This document shows, one piece after another, positions 1 to 10,542 of a stretch of 64,000 nt of DNA (position 1 is its first letter; each line of letters starts with the position of its first letter). A program made the position numbers and the translations under genes. The notes under the pieces are model-generated. The model was given only the letters and a program-made list of their open reading frames with translations, was not told the origin of the DNA and did no database searches. The stretch spans positions 4,287,001-4,351,000 of the forward strand of contig NZ_CP011492.1 of the NCBI RefSeq assembly GCF_001011035.1, given 5' to 3'. The DNA comes from Streptomyces sp. CNQ-509 (lineage in GTDB: Bacteria > Actinomycetota > Actinomycetes > Streptomycetales > Streptomycetaceae).

Positions 1-100
1 TGAAGAGGCCGGAAAATCTGATGGCAGGGCCCATGGCGCGGGTAAGACTTGGCTAGTGGTGCTGGTGAGAGCGGTGGCTTCGGCAGGGTCCTGCGGCGGC

Positions 101-118
101 GTTCGCCATGGGCGTAGA
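101..118 (-). promoter_or_regulatory. ClgR-type operator upstream of clpC
   Basis: Read on the minus strand the site is TCTACGCCCATGGCGAAC. It fits every position of the ClgR consensus I recall (WNNWCGCYNANRGCGWWS), including the CGCC/GGCG arms separated by three bases. It lies about 210 bases before the clpC start. ClgR is known to activate clp protease genes in actinobacteria, so direct activation of clpC is the natural inference. The rest of 1-329 shows no gene; a GAGGAG ribosome site precedes the clpC ATG. Confidence 0.6.
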
Positions 119-329
119 GGCATTGAGAGTATTCGCCTGGCCTGCGGGAACATCGTCTCGCACCATCGGGTTGGAGCAGTAGTCGGGTGCCCGGTGCAGG
201 AGACTGAGGGAGTCAGCGTCCGGGTGTCGGCAGTTGGAATGAGCGGTCCCCGCTTGCGGGACTAAGCTGCGGAAGGACAGGGAGGGGAACGTCCCCGATC
301 TGCCTGACCGCTCTGAGGAGCGATTAACG

Positions 330-2858
<2,529 letters not shown>

Positions 2859-2889
2859 GCCCGTAGCGGCTCGGCTTCCGGCGCACGAC

Positions 2890-2929
2890 GCAGAGCCGCC
2901 CCGGACCACGCGGTCCGGGGCGGCTCTGC
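2890..2929 (+). terminator. Intrinsic terminator after clpC
   Basis: An 18-base-pair perfect stem (2890-2907 with 2912-2929) and a four-base loop lie 31 bases after the clpC stop. There is no T-run, as is common in Streptomyces. From 2930 to the end of the next gene at 3161 I see no supported gene or other signal. Confidence 0.85.
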
Positions 2930-3160
2930 GTGTACGTGCGGGATGCGCCCTCGGGTCTGAGAAGCACCAGGCGTGATGAGGCGCAGGAGAGGCGGCACAC
3001 GAGGTGACTTCGGCTTCGCTGCCTTCCAGGGTGAGGTTCCAGCGCGTGCACCGAAAGGCGAGCTGGTTCGTGCCGGCAGCCGATCTCAGGAACTCTGACG
3101 CACGGGTTCCGCAGGTTGACGGCGATTCTTGGGAGTGGGTCCGACCGCGTATCCGTGAAG

Positions 3161-4159
3161 CTATGGCCGATCACCGTCGGCTGGAGCCGGCGGCGCTGTG
3201 CGGCGCGGTTCGAGGAGCCGGGCGAGCCAGTCCGTGCGGGTTCGGCGGGCTGTGATCGAGATGTGTGCCTGCGGGTACAGGGCGTCGAAGCCGTGGAAGC
3301 CGCCCGCCCAGACGTGGAGTTCGACCTGGCCGCCGACCGCCCAGATGCGAGTGGCGTAGTCGGTGTCCTCGTCACGGAAGACCTCTGCGGAGCCTGTGTC
3401 GATGTACGTGGTCGGCAGTCCCGACAGATTCTCGGCCAACGCCGGGGAGATGTACTCGGACACCTCGGCGTCGGTGAGGTCGCCGAGGACCGAGTTCCAT
3501 CCGAATGCGTTCATCTCACCGGTCCAGACGCCGGGCACGCCGGAGTACTGGCGGCTGGAAGTGCTGGTGTTGCGGTGGTCGAGCATGGGGCAGATCAGCA
3601 TCTGCGCGGCGATCGCGGGGCTGCCGAGGTCGCGGGCCAGCAGGGTGACGCCGGCGGCGAGGCCGCCGCCCGCGCTGGCGCCCGCGACGACGATCCGGGC
3701 GGGGTCGATGCCCAGTTCGGCGCCGTGATCAGCGACCCAGAGCAGTCCCTGGTAGCAGTCTTCGACCAGGGTGGCACCGGCAGCCTCGGGGGCGAGCCGG
3801 TAGTCCACGGAGACCACGACCGCGCCGAACTCGTCGAGCCACTCCAACGGTATGTCGATCTGCGAGAAGCGATCGCCCATGACCATCCCGCCGCCGTGCA
3901 CCCAGTAGACGCAGGGTGCGGTGGTGGTGCGGTCGGTGTTCGCGGGGCTGAAGACCGAAAGGGGTATCGGGGCACCGTCCCTGGCGGGCACGGTGACTTC
4001 GCGCCGGTCGACGTGCCGGTGGGCGAGGAGGGACTCGATGGGCGTCGACGGGAGTCGGCGCAGTTGCGCGAGTGCTTCTGGACTGAGCTGGGACATGAGG
4101 GGCATGCCGGCGAGCAGCTCACGCAGTTCGGGGTCAAGGGAAGGTCGTGCCGTGGTCAT
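3161..4159 (-). CDS. Alpha/beta hydrolase, HSL/arylesterase family
   Basis: This 332-residue protein is a carboxylester hydrolase of the hormone-sensitive-lipase group. HGGG at 88-91 forms the oxyanion hole, GASAGG at 160-165 carries the nucleophile Ser162, and the acid/base partners are likely Asp/Glu near 262-264 (FRDED) and His289 (GGFHGFD). There is no signal peptide, so it is cytoplasmic. It follows a small antibiotic-biosynthesis-type monooxygenase by 100 bases on the same strand, and both lie divergent from an AraC regulator, so co-regulation is likely. The natural ester substrate cannot be read from sequence. Confidence 0.9.
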   Translation of the reverse strand: MTTARPSLDPELRELLAGMPLMSQLSPEALAQLRRLPSTPIESLLAHRHVDRREVTVPARDGAPIPLSVFSPANTDRTTTAPCVYWVHGGGMVMGDRFSQIDIPLEWLDEFGAVVVSVDYRLAPEAAGATLVEDCYQGLLWVADHGAELGIDPARIVVAGASAGGGLAAGVTLLARDLGSPAIAAQMLICPMLDHRNTSTSSRQYSGVPGVWTGEMNAFGWNSVLGDLTDAEVSEYISPALAENLSGLPTTYIDTGSAEVFRDEDTDYATRIWAVGGQVELHVWAGGFHGFDALYPQAHISITARRTRTDWLARLLEPRRTAPPAPADGDRP

Positions 4160-4259
4160 GGTGCTGCCTTTCGTGGGGTGGTGGCGGACGGTCGGGCGAG
4201 GAGAGGGCCGTTCGGCAGGGACCGAGGCGGCAGGAAGGACCGGGGGATCGGCCGGCGGG

Positions 4260-4577
4260 TCAGAAAGTGGCCTTCCCGCGGACCGGCACGTAGTCGGTGT
4301 ACGCGGACTCCTTGGCCAGCAGTCCGTCGATCTGCGCCACGATGGCCTGGGCGGCCTCGCCGGCGAAGATCCGGTGGTGGTCCTCCTCGCTGGTCCAGCC
4401 CTCGGTGACGTGGACGACGTCGGGGTCGGACGCGGAACGGGAGACGAGGTAGACGACGCAGTGTTCGCTCGCGCCGGGGCTGCCCTCGTGCAGACCGGTC
4501 AGCAGCAGGTCGACCAGCCGGTCGCCCATCTGGGGCTTGGCGGTCAGGGTGGCGTGGAAGCCGTAGTTGGCGATCAC
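4260..4577 (-). CDS. Small ABM-type monooxygenase (putative quinol monooxygenase)
   Basis: The product is 105 residues, the usual length of one antibiotic-biosynthesis-monooxygenase (dimeric ferredoxin-like) domain: MIANYGFHATL at the N-terminus, then VYLVSRSASDPDVVHVTEGW and an EDHHRIFAG helix. These cofactor-free enzymes oxidise quinols or polyketide aromatics, though many act only as heme or quinone handling proteins. I chose the GTG at 4577 because GGAAGAAGG lies just upstream and the longer open frame (to 4760) has no conserved character. It is first in a two-gene unit with the esterase and divergent from the AraC regulator. Confidence 0.8.
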   Translation of the reverse strand: MIANYGFHATLTAKPQMGDRLVDLLLTGLHEGSPGASEHCVVYLVSRSASDPDVVHVTEGWTSEEDHHRIFAGEAAQAIVAQIDGLLAKESAYTDYVPVRGKATF

Positions 4578-4721
4578 GGATGCCTTCTTCCGTGGTGATG
4601 GAGTGAGGTGATCCCATTCAACCCATGTGACCTGCGAAAACGTTAGAACGATGCTCGCCCTCACTTGCACGATCCTCTCGGTCACGGGAGTCTCGGTGTC
4701 GAATGGTGCTGCAATGGAGGC

Positions 4722-5627
4722 ATGTGCCTCGAAGAGCTCCGCACCCTGCTGGCCCGGCATGCCCGGCCCGACTGGACCACCGCCATCGACGGCGTCCTCA
4801 TCTCGAAGGTCGACCGGTCAGATCCGCCGTCGCCCTCGATGTCGGGCACGGTGCTGGCGGTCATCGCCCAGGGCGCCAAACGACTCGCCCTGGGCGACCG
4901 GGTGTACGAGTACGGCCCCGGGCAGTACCTGGTCGCATCCGTCGACCTGCCCGTCACCGGACAGTTCACCCGGGCCGACCCCGAGCTGCCGGCGCTGGGG
5001 TTCGGTTTCGTGCTGGAACCGTCCGCCGTCGCCGAGTTGCTGCTGCAGGCCGGGCCCGGCGGAACTCCTCGCTCCGGCGGAGGCACACCATCGGGGATCG
5101 CCGTCAGCGATGCCTCGGCCCCGTTGCTCGACGCGGTGGTCCGGCTGCTGCGCCTGCTGGACGAGCCCCGCGACCGGGCTGTATTGGCGCCGCTGGTCAA
5201 GCGCGAGATCCTGTGGCGCCTGATCACCGGCGAGCAGGGTGCGACGGTTCGCCAGCTCGGCCTGGCCGACAGCAGCCTCAGCCACGTCTCCCGAGCCGTG
5301 CGCTGGATCCGGGAGCACTACGCCCAGCCCTTCCGGGTCGAGGACGTGGCGCGGCTGTCCGGCATGAGCGTCTCCGCCTTCTACCGCAACTTCCAGGCGG
5401 TGACCGCGATGAGCCCCATCCAGTTCCAGAAGCAGATCCGGCTACAGGAGGCCCGGCTGCTGCTCGCCACCCACCCGGGCGACGTCACCGGAGTCGCTCA
5501 CCGCGTCGGCTATGACAACCCGTCACAGTTCAGCAGGGAATACCGCCGCCAGTTCGGCGCGCCGCCCAGCCGGGACGCCGCCCGCCTGCGCGATGCCGTG
5601 CGTGCCCCCGCCACTGTCCTGCCCTGA
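4722..5627 (+). CDS. AraC-family regulator with AraC_N cupin domain (YqhC-like)
   Basis: This 301-residue protein has an N-terminal AraC_N sensing domain (about 20-165; TVLAVIAQGAKRLALGDRVY and the QYLVASVDLPV core) and a C-terminal double helix-turn-helix (about 205-290, with MSVSAFYRNFQ and MSPIQFQKQIRLQEARLLL). The family includes YqhC, an aldehyde-responsive activator of a neighbouring reductase. Here a short-chain dehydrogenase lies directly downstream and an esterase/monooxygenase pair is divergent, so these are likely targets. The ATG at 4722 is taken as start, although its GGAGG is unusually close; ATG 4665 in the same frame is the alternative. Confidence 0.88.
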   Translation: MCLEELRTLLARHARPDWTTAIDGVLISKVDRSDPPSPSMSGTVLAVIAQGAKRLALGDRVYEYGPGQYLVASVDLPVTGQFTRADPELPALGFGFVLEPSAVAELLLQAGPGGTPRSGGGTPSGIAVSDASAPLLDAVVRLLRLLDEPRDRAVLAPLVKREILWRLITGEQGATVRQLGLADSSLSHVSRAVRWIREHYAQPFRVEDVARLSGMSVSAFYRNFQAVTAMSPIQFQKQIRLQEARLLLATHPGDVTGVAHRVGYDNPSQFSREYRRQFGAPPSRDAARLRDAVRAPATVLP

Positions 5628-5785
5628 ACGGGGATGCGATCGCGGAGGAGGATTATGCAAGGGCGAGCGAGGATAGTTCTACTATTTCCGCAGGTCAGGG
5701 CGATTCAATGGAATTATCAGTTCCTCTGCGGAGCAGGAAAGTGACTGCGCTCCGCGGGTCCCATCACATCGCCGAGGGGCACAGC

Positions 5786-6535
5786 ATGAAGACAGTTCTG
5801 ATCACGGGTACGTCGTCCGGATACGGCCGGGCGACCGCCCTCCACTTCCACGCGCAGGGGTGGAACGTCATCGCCACGATGCGCACTCCCCGTGCGGGCG
5901 TCCTGCCCGAGTCGGACCGGCTCCGTGTCGTCGAACTCGACGTGACCAAGTCCGCGAGCATCACGGCCGCGCTTGAGGCGGCGGGACCCATCGACGTCCT
6001 GGTCAACAACGCGGGCGTTCCCTCGATCAGTGTGTTCGAGGGCACCCCTATGACCGAGGTACGGGAGGTGTTCGAGACCAACACCTTCGGTGTGATGGCG
6101 ACCTCGCAGGCGGTGCTGCCCCAGTTCCGTGAGCGCGGCTCCGGCGTGGTGGTCAACGTGACCTCCAGCGTGGTGATGGGCCACATGCCGCTCTCAGCCG
6201 TCTACAAGGCGAGCAAGATGGCAATCGAGGGGTTCACCTCATCCCTCGCGCTCGAACTCGCGCCTTTCGGTGTGCAGGCGAAGACGGTCGAGCCAGGCGC
6301 CTGCCTCACGACGAACTTCGCCACCAGGGCGACGAAGGGCGCCTCACTGGACGCGCTGGTCCCGGCGCCCTATGCGGCGTGGGCGAAAAAGGCCATGGAC
6401 TCCTTCACAGGCCAGGACCTGTTCACCAAGGAGACCGATGTCGCCGAGGCGGTGTGGCGAGCCGTACATGACACGACCGGCCAGCTGCGATTCCCGGCTG
6501 GCCCCGACGCGGTCTGGCTCGCCCAGGCGAAGTGA
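5786..6535 (+). CDS. Short-chain dehydrogenase/reductase (classical SDR)
   Basis: A 249-residue NAD(P)-dependent oxidoreductase. The nucleotide-binding motif TGTSSGYG is at 7-14, NNAG at 74-77, the catalytic Ser at about 127-128, and Tyr140-X3-Lys144 in YKASK. The start is the ATG behind GAGGGG at 5774-5779; an in-frame ATG at 5708 lacks a good ribosome site. The 158-base upstream gap is AT-richer than its surroundings and probably holds the promoter. It follows the AraC_N regulator in the same direction, the same arrangement as yqhC-yqhD in enterobacteria though the enzyme class differs. Substrate unknown. Confidence 0.9.
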   Translation: MKTVLITGTSSGYGRATALHFHAQGWNVIATMRTPRAGVLPESDRLRVVELDVTKSASITAALEAAGPIDVLVNNAGVPSISVFEGTPMTEVREVFETNTFGVMATSQAVLPQFRERGSGVVVNVTSSVVMGHMPLSAVYKASKMAIEGFTSSLALELAPFGVQAKTVEPGACLTTNFATRATKGASLDALVPAPYAAWAKKAMDSFTGQDLFTKETDVAEAVWRAVHDTTGQLRFPAGPDAVWLAQAK

Positions 6536-6983
6536 CCGACCAGCAGGCAAGGTGAGGTGTACTGACGCCAGAAACCGGCCCGCGCACACACGCGCGGGGC
6601 CGGGCCGTGATGTCGGTCGTCACCGGATTTTCGGGGGCCGGCAGCGTCCCGCGGGTACGGGCACCGAGCCGACGCCCGCGCGGATCCGGTCGGCAAGGTC
6701 GTCGTCGGGGTGCGGGCGCGGACCCGGCCGCCGGTGAGGTCGAACTGGTGCCCGGCGGCGATGGCGCGCACCGCTTCCACGGGCGGTCTTCGTCGTGCGC
6801 AGGAGCTTTCTTGTGGCCGGCCGTCTGTGCCTGGCCGGAACCGTGGCCCGGCTGCGGATCGGCGCGGATGCGTGGCTCCAGGACGAGATTTCCTGAATCA
6901 GTCGTTGCCCGGGCGCGGTGCACGGAAAGGCGGGTACGAGACGTCCCTGCGGCGCGCGGCGGGGTCCTGCGGGGTGCCTGCGG
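6536..6983. other. Gene-free gap between SDR and TetR gene
   Basis: This 448-base stretch has open frames on both strands but none with a recognisable domain or a good ribosome site. An imperfect GC hairpin at 6575-6603 could end the SDR transcript. I see nothing else to annotate; a decayed gene cannot be excluded. Confidence 0.5.
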
Positions 6984-7544
6984 TCAGCCCTTGTACGCGG
7001 ACGTCACCAGCTCCTGCGCGACCTCCAGGCAGGCGAGGCGCTTCTCCTCCGGGTCGCCCTTGGCGTCGTCCAGGGCGAACATCCCGGCGTGCATCGTGAA
7101 GATCGCGGCGATACTGCGGGCCTGGTCCCTCAGGTCGGCGTCCTTGTCGCGCAGCATCCCGATGATGTCGGCCATCCGGGCCTTGAAGGTCTCGCCGAGG
7201 CTCAGCTCGCGGATGCTCGCCTGGTTCTCCTGCATGAACCGGAAGAGCGTGTCGCCGCCGGCGAGCAGCGCGCTGTAGCGCGCCAGCAGCTCCAGCCGGG
7301 TCTCCAGCGTGGCCGGCTGTGACCGCCCCCAGGCGATCAGCTCGTCGACCCGCCCGAAGTGGTCCTCGACCAGGCTGACGAGGATGTCTTCCTTGGTCTT
7401 GAAGTGGTAGTACAGCGCGGCCTTGGTGACGTCGAGCCGTTCGGCGATCTCGCGCAGGGAAGTCTTGTCATAGCCCTTGTCGGCGAAGAGCTCCAGCGCC
7501 ACGTCCTGAATGCGCTGGCGGGTGTCGCTCCTGGTCGTGCCCAT
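6984..7544 (-). CDS. TetR-family repressor
   Basis: The 186-residue protein has a classic TetR DNA-binding head (ALELFADKGYDKTSLREIAE, then VTKAALYYHFKTKEDIL, about residues 15-60) and a helical ligand-binding body. It is divergent from an EmrB/QacA-type efflux pump with 102 bases between the starts, and that gap holds two inverted TACTTACTTG-type half sites. The usual logic of such pairs is repression of the pump and of itself, released by the exported drug. The ligand is not predictable from sequence. Confidence 0.93.
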   Translation of the reverse strand: MGTTRSDTRQRIQDVALELFADKGYDKTSLREIAERLDVTKAALYYHFKTKEDILVSLVEDHFGRVDELIAWGRSQPATLETRLELLARYSALLAGGDTLFRFMQENQASIRELSLGETFKARMADIIGMLRDKDADLRDQARSIAAIFTMHAGMFALDDAKGDPEEKRLACLEVAQELVTSAYKG

Positions 7545-7563
7545 GATCCCTGCTTCCGTCAGA

Positions 7564-7634
7564 TACTTACTTGACGCCCGGCAAGTAGCGGCGTACGTTC
7601 ACATAGTACCCACTAGCCGGGCGGCAAGTAAGTA
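7564..7634. promoter_or_regulatory. Inverted pair of TetR-type operators
   Basis: An 18-base arm at 7564-7581 (TACTTACTTGACGCCCGG) is repeated in inverted orientation at 7617-7634 with one mismatch, 35 bases apart. Each arm is also half of a local dyad: TACTTG-N8-CAAGTA at 7568-7587 is exact, and its partner is degenerate. The right copy overlaps the region just before the pump's ribosome site, and the left copy sits just upstream of the tetR start, so one repressor could close both promoters. Confidence 0.8.
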
Positions 7635-7646
7635 GGGAGAGGGGTC

Positions 7647-9239
7647 ATGGCGGACAAGGACCAGGAGGCGGTCCCAGCACCGCCGCGGAACGTCAGGGTG
7701 ATCATGCTCGGCCTGATGATCACCATGATGCTCGCGATGCTCGACAACCTGATCGTCGGCACCGCGATGCCCACGATCGTCGGCGAACTCGGCGGCCTGA
7801 ACCACCTCGCCTGGGTGGTCACCGCTTACACCCTGGCCATCGCCGTCTCCACACCGCTGTGGGGCAAGTTCGGCGACCTCTATGGCCGCAAGGGCATCTT
7901 CATGTCCTCGATAGTCCTCTTCCTGATCGGCTCCGCCCTCTCCGGCATGGCCCAGGACATGGGCCAGCTCATCGCCTTCCGCGCGGTCCAGGGCCTGGGC
8001 GGTGGCGGTCTCATCGTGGGCGTGATGGCGATCATCGGCGACCTCGTACCGCCCCGCGAACGCGGCCGGTACCAGGGCATGATGGCCGCCGTCATGGGCA
8101 TCGCCACCATCGGCGGCCCGCTGGTCGGCGGGACGATCACCGACCACCTCGGCTGGCGCTGGGCGTTCTACATCAACCTGCCGCTCGGCGCCGTCTCCCT
8201 CTTCGTCATCTCCGCCGTGCTGCACCTGCCGAAGAAGCGCATCAAGGCGCGCGTGGACTACACGGGCGCCGCCCTGCTCTCGGTCGGGCTGACGGCCCTG
8301 GTGCTGGTGACCTCCTGGGGCGGTACGGAGTACGACTGGGGCTCCGCGCAGATCATCGGCCTGGCCGTACTCGGCGCCGCCGCGCTGGCCGCCTTCGGCT
8401 GGGCCGAGACCCGCGCCGTCGAGCCGATCATCCCGCTGCGCATCTTCCGCAACGCCAACTTCACGCTGATGAACGTGATCGGCTTCATCGTCGGCTTCGT
8501 GATGTTCGGCGGCGTGACCTTCCTGCCGCTGTTCCAGCAGAGCGTCCAGGGCGCCTCGGCCACGAACTCCGGACTGCTGCTGCTGCCGATGATGCTGCCC
8601 GTCATGGTCGTCTCGCTCTTCGTCGGCCGGGCCACGACCAGGACCGGGCGTTACAAGATCTACCCGATCATCGGCGGCGCCGCCCTGATCGCCGGGATGT
8701 ACCTGCTGTCCACGATGGACACCGGCACCTCCCGGCTGACCTCCGGGATCTACATGGCCGTGATGGGCGCCGGCCTGGGCTTCATGATCCAGATGTCGAT
8801 GCTCGTCGGGCAGAACAGCCTGGAGATGCGCGACATGGGCGCGGGCAGCTCCACCATCACCCTCACCCGCACCATCGGCGGCTCCTTCGGCGTCGCGCTG
8901 ATGGGCGCGATCTTCAGCAGCCGGGTCGCCGACACGATGGCCGAGGAGGCAGGTCCCGCGGGCGAGAAGGCGGCGGGCAGCGGCGGGCAGTTGACCCCGG
9001 AGCGGATCGAGCAACTGCCGGCGCAGATCAAGGAGGCGTACCTGAACGCCGTCTCCCACGGCACCCACCAGGTCTTCCTCTGGGGAGCGGCGATCGCGGC
9101 ACTCGCCTTCCTCGCCTCGTGGTTCGTCAAGGAGGTCCCGCTGCGCGGGGCGGGCCCGGCGAATGATGACGCCGGATCGGCCGGGGACGCCGGTCCGGGC
9201 TCCGCGCAAGCGGAGGCGGAGGCTCCGGCGAAGGTCTGA
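7647..9239 (+). CDS. MFS drug exporter, DHA2 (EmrB/QacA) family
   Basis: A 530-residue integral membrane protein with about 14 hydrophobic helices, the DHA2 topology. It shows the loop 2-3 motif GKFGDLYGRKG and the antiporter motif C in helix 5 (IATIGGPLVGGTITDH). It should export drugs or a lipophilic metabolite by proton antiport. The ATG follows GGGAGAGGGGTC. A divergent TetR gene and strong paired operators point to inducible expression. The C-terminal 40 residues are an Ala/Gly/Glu-rich cytoplasmic tail of no recognised function. A perfect hairpin follows the gene. Confidence 0.94.
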   Translation: MADKDQEAVPAPPRNVRVIMLGLMITMMLAMLDNLIVGTAMPTIVGELGGLNHLAWVVTAYTLAIAVSTPLWGKFGDLYGRKGIFMSSIVLFLIGSALSGMAQDMGQLIAFRAVQGLGGGGLIVGVMAIIGDLVPPRERGRYQGMMAAVMGIATIGGPLVGGTITDHLGWRWAFYINLPLGAVSLFVISAVLHLPKKRIKARVDYTGAALLSVGLTALVLVTSWGGTEYDWGSAQIIGLAVLGAAALAAFGWAETRAVEPIIPLRIFRNANFTLMNVIGFIVGFVMFGGVTFLPLFQQSVQGASATNSGLLLLPMMLPVMVVSLFVGRATTRTGRYKIYPIIGGAALIAGMYLLSTMDTGTSRLTSGIYMAVMGAGLGFMIQMSMLVGQNSLEMRDMGAGSSTITLTRTIGGSFGVALMGAIFSSRVADTMAEEAGPAGEKAAGSGGQLTPERIEQLPAQIKEAYLNAVSHGTHQVFLWGAAIAALAFLASWFVKEVPLRGAGPANDDAGSAGDAGPGSAQAEAEAPAKV

Positions 9240-9260
9240 GCGGACCGGGGCCCCGACGAC

Positions 9261-9304
9261 GGGCCGCGCGCCTCCCGCAGTAGCGGGCCGGGGGCGCGCG
9301 GCCC
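9261..9304 (+). terminator. Terminator after the MFS exporter
   Basis: A 12-base-pair perfect stem (9261-9272 with 9293-9304) with a smaller internal hairpin in its loop begins 21 bases after the exporter stop. It is followed by TTCTGT. Confidence 0.75.
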
Positions 9305-9403
9305 TTCTGTGCGCGTACGGGCCCGGAGGCCGGCGTCGTACGGGAACGGGGCGGCGGCTCGCGCGGCGGGCCGGTTGTCAGTGGGGCGTGCCATGCTCGA
9401 AGA

Positions 9404-9835
9404 GTGCTCCGCCCCGATCTGCGCGCTCTTCGCAGCGCCAAGGACGCCATGGACCGCGACTGGGCCGACCCGGTCCTCGACCTGGACGCGGTGGCGAGGC
9501 ACGCCGGTTACTCCCGGTTCCACTTCATCCGCGCCTTCAAGGCCGCCTACGGCGAGACCCCCGGGCAGTATCTGACCCGCCGCCGCCTGGAGCGTGCCGA
9601 GCACCTGCTGCGGACGTGCAACCTCTCCGTCACCGAGGTCTGCCACATGGTCGGCTTCTCCGCCCTCGGCACGTTCTCCGCCAGTTTCAAGCGGCGTACG
9701 GGGCTCTCCCCGACCGCGTACCGCGACGCCCACGTGGGCCGCGGGACCGCGCTCATACCCGGCTGCTTCGCGCTGCTCTGGGCCGGCGGGTTCGACCCGC
9801 GGATCCGGGAGCGCAACTCTGAGGAAGCGGGCTGA
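9404..9835 (+). CDS. Small AraC/XylS-type DNA-binding protein
   Basis: The 143-residue product is little more than the AraC double helix-turn-helix (about 8-110): AVARHAGYSRFHFIRAFKAA and VTEVCHMVGFSALGTFSASF, ending SPTAYRD. It lacks a ligand-binding domain. The start is a GTG (9404) with a weak GAAG upstream, so it is the least certain part. A VOC-superfamily protein follows 59 bases later in the same direction; pairs of a stand-alone AraC head and a VOC protein are common in Streptomyces and suggest a joint unit. Confidence 0.85.
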   Translation: MLRPDLRALRSAKDAMDRDWADPVLDLDAVARHAGYSRFHFIRAFKAAYGETPGQYLTRRRLERAEHLLRTCNLSVTEVCHMVGFSALGTFSASFKRRTGLSPTAYRDAHVGRGTALIPGCFALLWAGGFDPRIRERNSEEAG

Positions 9836-9894
9836 GGCCGCCCCTGCCTACGGTGGCCGCAGTACGGAAGCACCACGCCACCAGGGAGAACGCC

Positions 9895-10335
9895 ATGATC
9901 ACGAACCTGGCCATCACCACCGTCTGGACCACCGACCAGGAGCGCAGCCGCGACTTCTTCGCCGACAAGCTCGGCTTCGAGATTCGCGATGACATCGAGA
10001 TGGGCGAGGGCATGCGCTGGATCACCGTCGGTGTCCCCGGCCAGCCGGACGTCATGCTGGCCCTCATGCGGACCACGGGACCCGGCCTCGACCCGGAGTC
10101 GGCGGAGGCGCTGACGACCCTCGTCAGCAAGGGCGTGCTGGGCGCGGGCGCGTTCCACACGGACGACTGCCGGGCGACGTACGAGAAGCTGCGCGCCCGG
10201 GGCGTGGACTTCGTCCAGGAGCCGCAGGAGCGGCCGTACGGGATCGAGGCGATTTTCCGTGACGACAGCGGCAACTGGTACTCGCTGACGCAGCGTCGGG
10301 AGGGCGGGCTCGACCACAGCAAGCCCTGGGCCTGA
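9895..10335 (+). CDS. VOC-superfamily protein (glyoxalase/bleomycin-resistance fold)
   Basis: A 146-residue single VOC module built of two beta-alpha-beta3 halves: TTVWTTDQERSRDFFADKLG opens the first and GAFHTDDCRATYEKLRARGV the second, ending in IFRDDSGNWYSLTQR. Members bind a metal and act as lyases, dioxygenases or drug-binding proteins; none can be singled out here. The ATG lies behind AGGGAG and fits the usual N-terminus of the family, so the longer frame from 9853 is not used. It follows a small AraC-type regulator. Confidence 0.88.
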   Translation: MITNLAITTVWTTDQERSRDFFADKLGFEIRDDIEMGEGMRWITVGVPGQPDVMLALMRTTGPGLDPESAEALTTLVSKGVLGAGAFHTDDCRATYEKLRARGVDFVQEPQERPYGIEAIFRDDSGNWYSLTQRREGGLDHSKPWA

Positions 10336-10480
10336 CGCCGCGGGCCGCCCCCGGCGCGGGCGTGCGGCGGCGGGGCGCCCGCGCCGGCCGGACGGTCGGC
10401 GCCCCGGGGGACGCGGCTGCCCGGACGCGTGTGGTGCCGCGGCGGCGGGGCCCGCCGGGGCATACCGGCTGGCCGGGCAG

Positions 10481-10539
10481 CCGGGGCGGGCCCGCTGCCC
10501 GGGTGGGCGGCGGGCGCCCGGGCAGCGGGCCCGCCCCGG
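10481..10539. terminator. Bidirectional terminator between VOC gene and mutY
   Basis: A 23-base-pair perfect stem (10481-10503 with 10517-10539) and a 13-base loop lie between two convergent genes, four bases from the mutY stop. Such a symmetrical hairpin should stop transcripts from both sides. Confidence 0.85.
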
Positions 10540-10542
10540 GCG

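Noticed and set aside
3004..3255. Possible 83-residue gene after the clpC terminator
   Set aside because: GTG start with a plausible ribosome site, but the frame overlaps the esterase 3' end by 95 bases and resembles no family.
10336..10542. Possible repeat array in the GC-rich gap before mutY
   Set aside because: The repetition is explained by one perfect 23-pair hairpin; no tandem units or spacers.
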